From: Psoroptes ovis
Taxonomy: Eukaryota > Arthropoda > Arachnida > Sarcoptiformes > Psoroptidae
Assembly (NCBI GenBank): GCA_002943765.1
Contig: PQWQ01000004.1
Location: 1,860,001 to 1,924,000, forward strand
Length of the DNA stretch: 64,000 nt
Direction of reading: 5' to 3'
Under the pieces are notes generated by a model that saw nothing but the letters and a program-made list of their open reading frames with translations, had not been told where the DNA came from and did no database searches. Shown here piece by piece: positions 1 through 9,723 of this stretch (positions within the stretch are counted from its first letter, which is position 1; each line of letters begins with the position of its first letter). A program made the position numbers and the translations under genes.

Positions 1-1897
1 AAGAAAATCCTAAGATAGAATCTTAGCATCGAATCTTCATATATCTATTTTTGAATATTGATAAATAAATACAACGAACTTATACACGCAGTATTTTGTA
101 TTGAAAATCCTGCTAAGCAAATTTTTTGTACCAAGAATAAGAATAACAAAAACATTAAGAAAAAATACAAACAAAAAAGGCCAGAAATAATCATAAATTC
201 AATTATTATGTTGTTTAAATTCAATTATTTTCATTAAAGAACGAGAAAAAAGGAAAACTAAGGAAAACTAAATTCCATTTATTTGTAATTTAAATTATTT
301 ACCGATAAATAAAATAATTGATTGATAGAGTATTAAAATCTTAAATATTCTTTTTGAAAACTAGAAAAAATCTTCAAGTTTATTTCGTATGAAAATAATA
401 ATAACGATAATGATAATACTGATATCATTTTCAGTCAATTTTATGACTGTTATTTTCAAATTATAATTATTAAATTTAAATGAGCAATTATCGATTTCTA
501 TCTTTCTTTTTAATTGAGTCTTTATTGAATAATTTATATTCTATATATAATCGATTGTATTCAATAACTTCATATGACATTTTCATTGATAATGTCAATC
601 GTTTTATTTTTTTATTTTCGGTTTTTTTTTTGAATTCTTTGATGATCATTCCATCATCATCATTTATATCAATCGAAAACTTCAAATATCATATTTATGT
701 TATTCCTTTAAATACAATCGGTCTGAAAAGAAATATGCAAATCAAATTCTTTTCATTTTTTTTGCATAAAATATATTTGTGTATAAATGTACAGAATAGT
801 CAATTCATTGACTCATTCAATTCATAAATAATAAAATACTATACAATTTTTAATGAGCCGAAACTAAACTCCAAAAATAATCATTAAATTTTGAATGAAA
901 ATACGAGAAAAATAATATTGATTCAATCATCAATATTATTATTATGAATATGAATATGAATAATATCATTGTTATTAATAATAAATTGAATCATTAAAAA
1001 TCGAAAATTCAAAATTCCTATTGTATTTTGTATGGATTTATACATTTAAAAATACAAAATTTGAGATATAAATAGATGATGAATACAAAGAACGAGACAG
1101 GGCACATAAATTAATGAATGATACACATTCATTGTGTAGTATTAATTAGTAGATCAATTATGAAGTTATTTATCATTATTTTATCAGTCAGTCATTCATT
1201 TTTTCAATTATAAATTCATCATCATCATTATGATCATGATAACCAAAAGAAAAAGATAATTTATTATGTTGATCATCACCCGTTTAACCGACATCATCAT
1301 CATCGCAACTATTCAACAACATCAAACACCCTCGCATTCATGATTATCAGCGAAATGTTTTTCTCCTGTATCTCATGTATTTTAATCAATTTATACAGCA
1401 GTCATTTGTATTTAGGATTGTTTTTTCTGCATACACTCGGGTGTAACCACATAAATTATGATTTTATCATTAAAATATTCATATATTTCGATTCATAAAT
1501 CAGATTATTTTGTTTTCATTTTCATTTTTTTCATGAAAACAAACAGAAAAATGTGGAATTTTATTTTTAGTAAAATATGAAAAATGAAAAAATTCATCTC
1601 TATCGTGTTTATGTATTTGTTTGAATATGTGTATTTATTTCCGAAATTTTTCTGTTTTTTTTTTTAATTTACTTTTAATTTATTTTAATTTAGTTTCGTT
1701 TCATTCATTTTTGATTCATTAAATTATCAAACTTGAATATCAGATTTTTCTATTTTTCCTATACTTTCAATTCTTTTACTTTGAATTAATTAATTAATTA
1801 ATTTTAAATGAAATGAAAAATGGAAAATACAAATCATTAATCATATTTCTCGTTTCATTCATTTATTTATTTTGAATTTTTTTTGAGATTTTATCTG

Positions 1898-1919
1898 CAC
1901 ACACACACACACACACACA
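1898..1919. repeat. CA dinucleotide microsatellite
   Basis: An uninterrupted run of about eleven CA units lies in non-coding sequence. It has no sign of function and would be a candidate length-polymorphic marker. Confidence 0.9.
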
Positions 1920-2599
1920 AATTCCAATCTGAAAATAGATTTACAAACAAACAACGATGGTTTGATATAATAATTTTTCTGCGCTTTGTTTTGAATGAAA
2001 TGAAACAAAGCAAATAATGATAATTCATAATCAGTTATGTTTTGAATAAATCTGAATGATAAATGCATGTTTCATCGTGGAGATTGATTCATTGTGTGTG
2101 TATGTGAATGATAATCTGTGCATTTTTTTTTTTGGATTTATACATGAATGTTTTTCATCGGCCAAACATGAATCGCCGATGAAAAAAATGACATTTTTCA
2201 TTGAAAAATTACGAAACATTTCTTGGAATTTTGAAAAAGAAAAAATTTTTTTTATTTTAACCCTTGAATCATTGAATATAATGATGATGATGATGATGGT
2301 GATATTGTTTGAAATGTATTTGTATTGTTACATATTCTTGTATTATATATTCACATTGAATTAGTTGTATATGCTATTGAATATACTTGTAAAATACTTG
2401 TAGTCTATATTAGATTTGATCAAAATGTCAAATGTATAATTTTACATACATTTCATCTCAAAATAATAATATCATCACCAACCGTTGGCATTTATATGTC
2501 TAGATATATCTAATGTATGTATCTATGAATGATTATCATTATAATTTTGATATTGATAACGATGATTGTCATCTTGGATGTATTCGTATTCTCTTTTGG

Positions 2600-2746
2600 T
2601 ACAATATATATTTTTGATGCGTTCTCTTCCGATTCGTATATATTTCATTTTTCTGTTATAAATATTGGGTTTTCCGATAAATTCATTCTGAAATCAACAA
2701 GAAATGCCCCGTTGAAATTTAGCGCAAACTTTCCGGACGACCCTAA
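2600..2746 (-). mobile_element. Mariner-like terminal inverted repeat relic
   Basis: Read on the minus strand from 2746, the sequence begins TTAGGGTCGTCCGGAAAGTT, which is the style of a mariner-family inverted-repeat end. It shares the 12-base core GTCCGGAAAGTT with the element end at 63901. The roughly 100 bases internal to it (to the left) are richer in G+C than the surroundings, suggesting inserted DNA. I find no matching second end and no transposase frame, so this is a one-ended fragment. The left limit is a guess from composition. Confidence 0.45.
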
Positions 2747-4028
2747 ATGTTACAACAATGTCTGATGTGTGTATGGATCATTCGATATTTAAAATATAAA
2801 TTCATCGGAAAAATGAAAAAAAAACAAAAAATTAAATGTCGTATATAAGATTATAAATGAATTATTAAATAAATAAACGATTCAATCATTTTTCGTGGAG
2901 ATGAAACAAAAACAGGAACCAAGAGAGTGAAAGAGAGAGTGATAAAAAGATGATTAATGATAAATGATTGAGGAATTGAATTGAATTGAATCCGATTTAA
3001 TCATGTGAAAATGAGATGAGATAAGGTACAAATTTATATTTATTCATGTGTCTATGGAAGTGAGAAAATTTCCTGAAGGAATAACTATTCATAATTTCTG
3101 TTATTTTTCCTAATTTTTTCCTGAATTCTTCATCGTTTTCCAATTATTCAAAGCAAATTGAATCGACAAAATAATTGCATCATTCGGGCACCAAAAAATC
3201 CTTTAATAATCATCATTATTTTCATCATTTTCTTCCGACGATGATTATGATGATGATTATCATTGAATTTGTCTAATGAAATTATATTTGTAAATTGAAT
3301 GTAAATTCCCTATTATCAAAAGGGAAAAAATGGATAATGACTATAAATGTTCCGGCATCGAAAAAAATAGACAAAACATCCAACAGGAATTTCATCCAAA
3401 TCCACATTGACACACACACACACACACGCAAACACAAAATATATTGACATTTAAAATTATTCAATTATTCAATTTGTCTTTCAATTTGCTTTTTTCATTT
3501 GTTTGCATTTGTTATCTTCACCCGAAAAATTCAATAATTCCATCGGTATCAATATATGAATGAACACAACAAAAGTTTATAACATTTCGGTCTAAATTTT
3601 GATCTAAATTTCATAATAAATTTTAGTTTATTCATTCATTTGTCTGTACTTTTGTTTGTTTATTTGTTATTTAATTTCAATTTTCAATTTTTTCATATCC
3701 AAAGTTTTGCTAATATTTGTTTATTCATTCAATAATAATAATGATAATAAGTTAAATTTCAAATTTGAAATTTGAAATTTCGGCGCACAAACACAAATAT
3801 ACAGAGAATAGAGACAATAGAGAATTGATATTTGAATTTTTTTCGGAATAATTCACTTTTTTTATTTTACAAATTCAATCGTGTTTCCTTATTACACAAT
3901 CAAATATTCATTTTTTCTACTGAATAACTTGGTTATTCACTCATTTCTTCCTTACTTATTTACTCAGATATATATTTTTTGTTTTCTTTAGTTTTGTCTT
4001 ATTTGTTATTTGATTAACCATGAAAGCA

Positions 4029-4079
4029 TCAACCGAAATAATTTCATGGAAAAAAATACCATGAAATAATTTCGGTTGA
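4029..4079. repeat. Near-perfect inverted repeat (hairpin), 21-bp arms
   Basis: Arms 4029-4049 and 4059-4079 are reverse complements with a single mismatch, around a 9-base A-rich loop. Beyond the arms an AAAG/CTTT pairing adds a few more base pairs after a small bulge. The stem is followed 720 bases later by the LDLA exon, so it probably lies in an intron or upstream region. It could be a tiny terminal-inverted-repeat element or a structured RNA; the loop is short for a typical microRNA precursor. Confidence 0.7.
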
Positions 4080-4798
4080 CCTTTTCGAAATTTTTATTTC
4101 ATTATTTTTTTTCCTCTTTCTCTTTATTTTGTTTTATTTTGTCTATCAATTTAGTATTATTATTGTTTGATCATTTGTCGTTTTTGATGATGATGATGAT
4201 GATGAACATCATCATCATTTATTGGGTTCATGTTTACTATTTATTATTATTATTATTATTTCTTTATATTTGTAAGGAAATAATAAAATGATAACGATAA
4301 TAATAATAATAATAACAATAAATATATAATAAATTGATAAATTAAATTTATATTCAATATAATAATAACAATAATAATAATAAAAATTCAATTACAACAA
4401 TTGTTTTATTTTATCATTTGTTATTATTACTATTGTTGTTGTTGTCGTTGTTGTTGTTAGTATTTATATTTTTTTTATAATAAATTTATAAATATTTATA
4501 TATTGACAAATATATTTTGTATATTGACAAATATACTGGTGATATTTTGATAGACCTTTCACATTTATATATAAATAAATATTTGTATATGTGTGTACAA
4601 TGTACAATTTTTATAATAAAAACAATTTAAAAACATTTTTGAAATTAAATGTCATGTGTTTTTAGTATTTTTTTTCGAAATTTTCCAATGAATAATGTTT
4701 GATTTGAAAATTTTGTTATAAATTATCTTTGATAATGATTTTCATGCCTTGATTAAATTTTCGTTTTTCTATTATTTTTTCATTGTAAATATATTTAG

Positions 4799-5189
4799 AA
4801 TGTCCAAGCTCTGAAAATGGTATGGATCGTTTTTCATGTCCAACACGTGATGAATTAGGCCGATTTTTATGCATTGATGATCAACATATTTGTGATGGCT
4901 ATTTTGATTGTCCACATGGTGAAGATGAAGAACGTGTTAGCTGTATGTTTTATAAAAGTGTATGTATAATCTAGTATCATTTTCAAGTATTCACTAATGA
5001 TTTTTATTCAATAATTGAATAATTTCAATTACAGACTAAAGCACATTTAGACGTATTGGCCGATTATCTACTACAATGGGCACGTGGTCAACAAAATCTG
5101 TACGTATTTATCCGTAATTTCATTTGAAATATTCAAATCAAAAATTTCTAATCAATTTTTCTTCCACTTTCGCTTTTAATTTCCAGTTG
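4799..5189 (+). CDS. LDL-receptor class A domain protein, last two exons (prohormone-4/ITG-like neuropeptide precursor?)
   Basis: Two exons are visible: 4799-4959 (acceptor TTTAG, donor GTATGT) and 5035-5099 (donor GTACGT), then a third piece from 5187 that supplies a stop almost at once (TGA 5188-5190). The first encodes a cysteine-rich LDLA repeat with the calcium-binding acidic pattern CDGYFDCPHGEDEE. The second encodes TKAHLDVLADYLLQWARG. LDLA modules are small disulphide-bonded domains of secreted or surface proteins. An LDLA followed by CMFYK and a conserved HLDVLAD tail is how I remember arthropod prohormone-4 (IDLSRF/ITG-like) precursors, but I could not check this and no neuropeptide or signal-peptide exon was found upstream. 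The 5' end of the gene is missing from my reconstruction. LDLA assignment is firm; the hormone assignment is tentative. Confidence 0.6.
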
Positions 5190-6000
5190 AAAAACGAAGC
5201 ATCAATCACAAATCATTCAAAAATTTGATCGTTACATTCCTTTCAAACATTTATTTATTTATTTTATTCAACTCATCTCGAAAATTCAATCATTCAATGA
5301 TACTCAATAATCATCGATTTGTTTCATTTCAAATCATCCTGAACTATTCATCATTTCTACAATTAAAAAATTTCAAAAAAATTGGACGTTTTTCAAAGCA
5401 AAATAAATGAATAAAGATTAAATATTTTTTCATTCAAATCAACATTCATTTTAACCGACATACGGGTTTTCTCTCCTTTGTTTGACGATTTCAATGTGCA
5501 CATACACCCACACCTACCCATTACAAATAAACGAGTGTTTTTTTATATAAATTAGACATTTATCATAAGTTTCCTAATGATAAACACATCAACCAACCAA
5601 TACCGACACACAAAGACAAACGCTAACATATAATCCATTGATTGAAATGAAATTTCAAAATTGAATTCCGTTCATTTAAGAATCAAGAATCAAAATGAAA
5701 AAATTCCAATTAAGAATTAATTTATTTTTAATAAAAATATTTTTAAATGAAAAAAAATTTAGTCACAATTCCGAATGTTTTCCTATTTTTCAATTTAAAA
5801 ACTTTAATTTCAAATTTTCAATTTCTTTTGATTCATGAATTCATCAATTTTCAAGGGCAAAAAATGGAGACGAAAATTACCAAAATACCATCAAAAAAAA
5901 AAAAAAATTCATTTTCACATTGGAAACACAGTAAATTGACTCAAATTCTGACACACAAATTTTCTTATTTAAATTCAAAATCTTATATCTTTGTAAATGC
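5190..6000. other. 3' flank of the LDLA gene, non-coding
   Basis: There is no supported gene. The proximal part is the likely 3' UTR, with overlapping AATAAA hexamers at 5402-5415. The rest is AT-rich sequence with an open frame (5747-6010) of low complexity that ends inside a miniature transposon and is judged spurious. Confidence 0.55.
5402..5415 (+). terminator. Candidate polyadenylation signals of the LDLA gene
   Basis: Two AATAAA hexamers lie about 215 bases after the predicted stop codon on the same strand. AATAAA is common by chance at this base composition, so the call rests mainly on position. Confidence 0.35.
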
Positions 6001-6079
6001 TTGGGGTTGACGAATAAGTAATTGTGGATGATTCATTAGTTTTCAGTTGAATCCACAATTACTTAGTTGCCAACCTTGA
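6001..6079. mobile_element. Miniature mariner element consisting almost only of its inverted repeats
   Basis: The left end (6001-6029) and the reverse complement of the right end (6051-6079) agree at 23 of 29 positions, separated by only 21 bases. The right end read inward contains GGTTGGCAACTAAGTAATTG, which matches the terminal repeat I know from mellifera/irritans-type mariners (GGTTGGCAACTAAGTAATTGCGG). A TA lies right after the right end (6080-6081); the left TA is not preserved. It encodes nothing and would need transposase in trans. Such near-TIR-only derivatives arise by internal deletion. Confidence 0.7.
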
Positions 6080-6081
6080 TA

Positions 6082-6989
6082 TTGAATCAAATAAAACAAA
6101 ACAAAAAAATTCATTGAAATTCTTGGTGATTTAAAAAATAAAAATAAAATACAATCAATGAAACAATCATTTCCAATTGATTCATTCCAAATACATTCAA
6201 ATGATTCTGTTATTATCATTGATTTGCACAAATCAACATTACATACAAACACACAGACACTGATATTCAATAATATTCAATGATTTTCTCATCATTTTTT
6301 TTTTCATTTGTTTGGTTTGTTTTCATTTGACCGAATTTTTTTTCTGTTTTGTTTTTGAATTCATACACAATATTTGATAATTTTAATAACACACACATTT
6401 GAATTAAATTTGATACACATCCACATCGATTTATCAACACATAGAGCAAATACAATCAAATTTTTTCAAAAAATTTTCAAAAATTTTGTTTGTTTAAAAT
6501 TTTCATTTCTCTTTCTATTTGCATTCCGTTTCAAATATTTGTCCCAAAAATTTTATTCAATTCATCATTTTCATTCATTTTCATTTTCAAAAAAATATTC
6601 TGACAATCGTTTATTTTGAATTTCGAATTATTTTGAATAATAAAATTTAAAAAAAAATTAATTAATTGATTGACTGAATAAAATTTCATTTCATTTTTTT
6701 TATCGAATATAGATAATATGAGTGAGAATTTTTTCGAATTTCGGAGAAAAAATCTGAAATTCAGTTCTGAAAATTTCAATAGTTATGCTTTAGAATTGTT
6801 TCAACAATCCTAAAATTACTAATGGCATCATAGCAACAACCTGTTGCTACCGATATGGTTCTCAATTATTGTAAGAATTTTGGCTGCAATGGTTTTTTCC
6901 AATAGTTTTACAACGAATCGCTACACAAAATGACAACAGAAGGCACCACACATTGAAATTACTGAAAAAAATGCAAACAAATTAATTTT
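6082..6989. other. Non-coding region between mariner remnant and copia element
   Basis: No gene is supported. Open frames on both strands are low-complexity. An 8-bp-arm palindrome (TAGCAACA, 3-base spacer, TGTTGCTA) lies near 6830-6848. The stretch from about 6800 to 6990, into which the copia element inserted, is slightly less AT-rich than its surroundings, but I recognise nothing in it. Confidence 0.5.
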
Positions 6990-6994
6990 AAAAT

Positions 6995-7116
6995 TGTTAG
7001 AATATGGACCTGTACTATGTGAACAGTCCTTTTTTTTTTCGTTATGTTTTCTGAGCACAGCTCACTTGAAAATAATGTAAATAAAAATCAGTTGTAAATA
7101 AGTACTCGTTCTGACA
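6995..7116 (+). repeat. 5' LTR of the gag-less copia element
   Basis: A 122-bp terminal repeat, very short for copia, with TG...CA ends. It contains a run of ten T's, where the partner LTR has nine. I see no clear TATA box. The bases before it are AAAAT, repeated after the right LTR. Confidence 0.93.
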
Positions 7117-7131
7117 CGTTATCAGCACCAG
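7117..7131 (+). other. Putative primer-binding site complementary to a tRNA-Ile anticodon arm
   Basis: Directly after the left LTR comes CGTTATCAGCACCAG. Its reverse complement, TGGTGCTGATAACG over 14 bases, matches from memory the anticodon arm of nuclear tRNA-Ile (TGGTGCTAATAACG) except at the wobble base. Copia elements are known to prime from the cut 5' half of a tRNA, so an internal match starting exactly at the LTR border fits. This depends on the mite tRNA sequence, which I cannot check. Confidence 0.5.
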
Positions 7132-7155
7132 TAGCTAAATTTTCGGCGGTTATTT

Positions 7156-9579
7156 TTGTGTTACGGTTATGATAAACTGAAGATATTGGGATTCAACGAG
7201 AGGAGTATTGAATGCAGAGTATGTGATGAGAATAAAATGCGTCGTAAAAATTTCAAAGATGTATTGCCCAGTACTGATAAGATTCTTGGCCGAATATATA
7301 GTGATGTCTGTGGACCGTTTCCTATTGGTCATCATGGATATAGATATTTTGTGACGTTTATTGATGAGAAGTCACGATCATGCCGGGTGATGACAATCAA
7401 AGCTCGTTCGGAGATCCCTGTAGCGTTTAGGAATTATGTCGAATGGGCAGAGAATCAGACTGGTCAAAAAGTTAAAAGTTTTGTGTCTGATAATGCTAGA
7501 GAATATAGGTCAGAAGACTTCTGCAGATATTGTGATTCAAAGGGAATTGAAATAGTGGCCACGTCTCCTTATTGCCCGCAGCAAAACGGGATTTGTGAAC
7601 GAAAGAATCAGTCGATTTGTGCGATGGCCAGGTGTCTTATAAATGAGAGAAGTCTTCCCATGAAATTGTGGCCTTACGCTGTTCAGCATGCGGTTTATAT
7701 ATTAAATAGAATTCCATCGAAAGCGATCAACAATCGAATCCCATGGGAAGTATTTTTTGGTAAGAAGTCACCATTCAGTAGTGTGAAAATGTTTGGTTGC
7801 CTTACCATGGTATTGCTTGACAGACCGACTGACAAATTTTCAAAGAAGTCTGTCCCAACGATACTTGTTGGCCAAAGTGAGAAATATTTCATATTGTACA
7901 ACCCTTTAACAGACGCATTGATCAACAGCAGAAATGTAAAAATTTATGAAGATCAAAGTTATGATTTTTCTAAGATCGAGATTGCTGGTGAACGTGGATG
8001 GAGCATTCCTGACCCACCTGTTGATCACGACTATTGTCGTCCTGTTGGGTTATTGGCTAATGGCTCTGACAATGATGTACCATCGACTTATTGCGAAGCT
8101 ATGAAATCTAGGTATGCCTCGGATTGGAATCAGGCTATGCTAGAGGAGAGCGAATCCTTGATAGAGCATAGGGTGTATGAAGAAGTCGATGATGTTGGGC
8201 AGAAAGTTATTGGTTCGAAATGGGTTTTTGCTGAGAAAAAGGATCAGCACGGTATTGTCATTCGTCGCAAAGCCAGACTGGTCGCCAAAGGTTTCTCTCA
8301 AGTGCAGGGTATCGATTATGAAGAGACCTTCGCTCCAGTCTGCGATAAAACATCATTGCGGATCTTGTTGACATTGGCGGCAAAGTACAATTGGTTGGTA
8401 CATCATCTAGATGTTAAAACAGCATTTCTTAATGGTGAACTCAAGGAGACGGTATTTGTTCAGCCGCCTGAACCACTTAAGAAAGATGGAAAAATATGGA
8501 GATTGAATAAAAGTTTGTACGGATTAAAGCAAGCGCCAAGAGCATGGAACGGTTTTCTTAATGAAATATTGGTGAATGCTAACTTCAAAACATCGAAAGT
8601 TGAACCATGTCTCTATTGGAAAGATGGTACATACATGCTTGTCTATGTAGATGACATATTGGTTATGAGTTCTGATCGAAAATCTATTGATGAAGTGAAA
8701 AAACTATTGAGTTCTAAGATCAAGATACATGATTTGGGTATTGTCAAGAGATTCCTTGGCATAAACATCGAAAAGGACGGAAATGTTTTCTTATTGGACC
8801 AGAAAGATTATATATTGGAGTTGGCTAAACGATTTAACCTTGGAGATTGTAAGAAGGCGAAGCAACCATTACCATCAGGTGTTGCAGAACTGTACAAAGT
8901 CGAGGTAGATAAAGACTGCCCGCGACCCATTCGCAGTTTGATAGGTGGACTATTGTACATCGCCAACGTTAGCAGACCAGATATATTAGCATCTGTGTCA
9001 ATTTTATCCAGGTTCTTAGAGAAACCAAGTGAATTATTGTGGAAGCTTGCTTGTCAAGTACTTCGATACTTGGTCTCTACTAATGGTTATCGGTTACATC
9101 TCGGTGTGAAATCTGAAGATGGGTTGGAGCTGTTTGTCGATTCAGATTTTGGATCTGATGAGGAATCTAGAAAATCCCAATCTGGTGCGCTTATTAGATT
9201 ATTTGGATCTGTGATATCTTGGTGGAGCAAAAAGCAGCCTACAGTGAGTACATCAAGTGGTGAAGCTGAGTATGTCGCATTGGCGTTTGGCTGTTCAACC
9301 GTTTTGGGAATTAAGAATTTGTTATTGGAGATTGATATGGGCGATTTTTCACCGATCAAAGTTTTTGAGGACAATCAACCTTGCATTGGTATGGTTAAAG
9401 CTGGATCTCGCGTCAAACATCTGGATATAAAGTATCATTTTGTAAGAGACCGGGTCAATTGTGGAGAATTATTGATCGAGTATATATCAACGCAAGATCA
9501 ACTGGCAGATTTCTTGACGAAAACTAATCCCAAGGAGTCGTTTGATAAAATTTGTGATAAAATTAATTTGTCCGCATAG
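7156..9579 (+). pseudogene. Truncated copia polyprotein: integrase, reverse transcriptase, RNase H
   Basis: The 807-codon frame has no internal stop. Numbering from the first codon (a TTG; first ATG is at residue 28), residues 1-40 keep only the Cys-Cys half of the integrase zinc finger (C20, C23). The integrase core has D50, D112 and E148, spaced D-61-D-35-E. The reverse transcriptase carries YVDD at 497-500, and RNase H fills the C-terminal 150 or so residues (DSDFGSD, SSGEAEY, EDNQ). An in-frame TAG at 7132 precedes the frame and there is no good start, so it is the tail of a gag-pol polyprotein left after a deletion. All visible catalytic residues of integrase and reverse transcriptase are intact, which fits a young deletion rather than slow decay. 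Codon use is clearly less AT-rich than the host DNA. Confidence 0.93.
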
Positions 9580-9597
9580 TGCAGGTCCAGGGGGGCG

Positions 9598-9718
9598 TGT
9601 TAGAATATGGACCTGTACTATGTGAACAGTCCTTTTTTTTTCGTTATGTTTTCTGAGCACAGCTCACTTGAAAATAATGTAAATAAAAATCAGTTGTAAA
9701 TAAGTACTCGTTCTGACA
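9598..9718 (+). repeat. 3' LTR of the gag-less copia element
   Basis: A 121-bp copy of the left LTR, preceded by a six-G purine tract and followed by AAAAT, the target duplication. Confidence 0.93.
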
Positions 9719-9723
9719 AAAAT

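Larger units (their letters stand above)
1..4798. other. Non-coding, AT-rich region upstream of the LDLA exons
   Basis: I see no convincing coding exon here. The open frames (for example 480-827 and 2056-2364) are low-complexity Ile/Phe/Asn/Tyr translations typical of AT-rich DNA. The stretch holds two CA repeats (about 1898-1919 and 3411-3426), short ATG/CAT trinucleotide runs, a mariner-like inverted-repeat relic at 2722-2746 and a near-perfect hairpin at 4029-4079. The downstream exon at 4799 begins in mid-gene, so part of this region is probably an intron of that gene. The upstream exons could not be identified. Confidence 0.6.
6995..9718 (+). mobile_element. Ty1/copia LTR retrotransposon, gag/protease-deleted derivative
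   Basis: The element is bounded by direct repeats of 122 and 121 bp that differ only by one T in a T-run, start TGTTAG and end TCTGACA. It is flanked by the 5-bp target duplication AAAAT (6990-6994 and 9719-9723). Order: LTR, putative primer site, one pol frame, G-rich polypurine tract (about 9589-9595), LTR. Only 39 bases separate the left LTR from the open pol frame. Gag, protease and the His-His half of the integrase zinc finger are absent, so the element cannot build its own particle and must have been mobilised by a relative, or deleted after insertion. Near-identical LTRs point to recent insertion. Confidence 0.93.

Noticed and set aside
480..827. A 115-codon plus-strand open frame near the left edge
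   Set aside because: Low-complexity Phe/Ile/Ser/Asn translation, no recognisable motif, and an antisense frame overlaps it.
6830..6848. Palindrome TAGCAACA-ACC-TGTTGCTA considered as an RFX-type X-box
   Set aside because: The half-sites face the wrong way round for an X-box, and 8-bp arms with a 3-base spacer can arise by chance.
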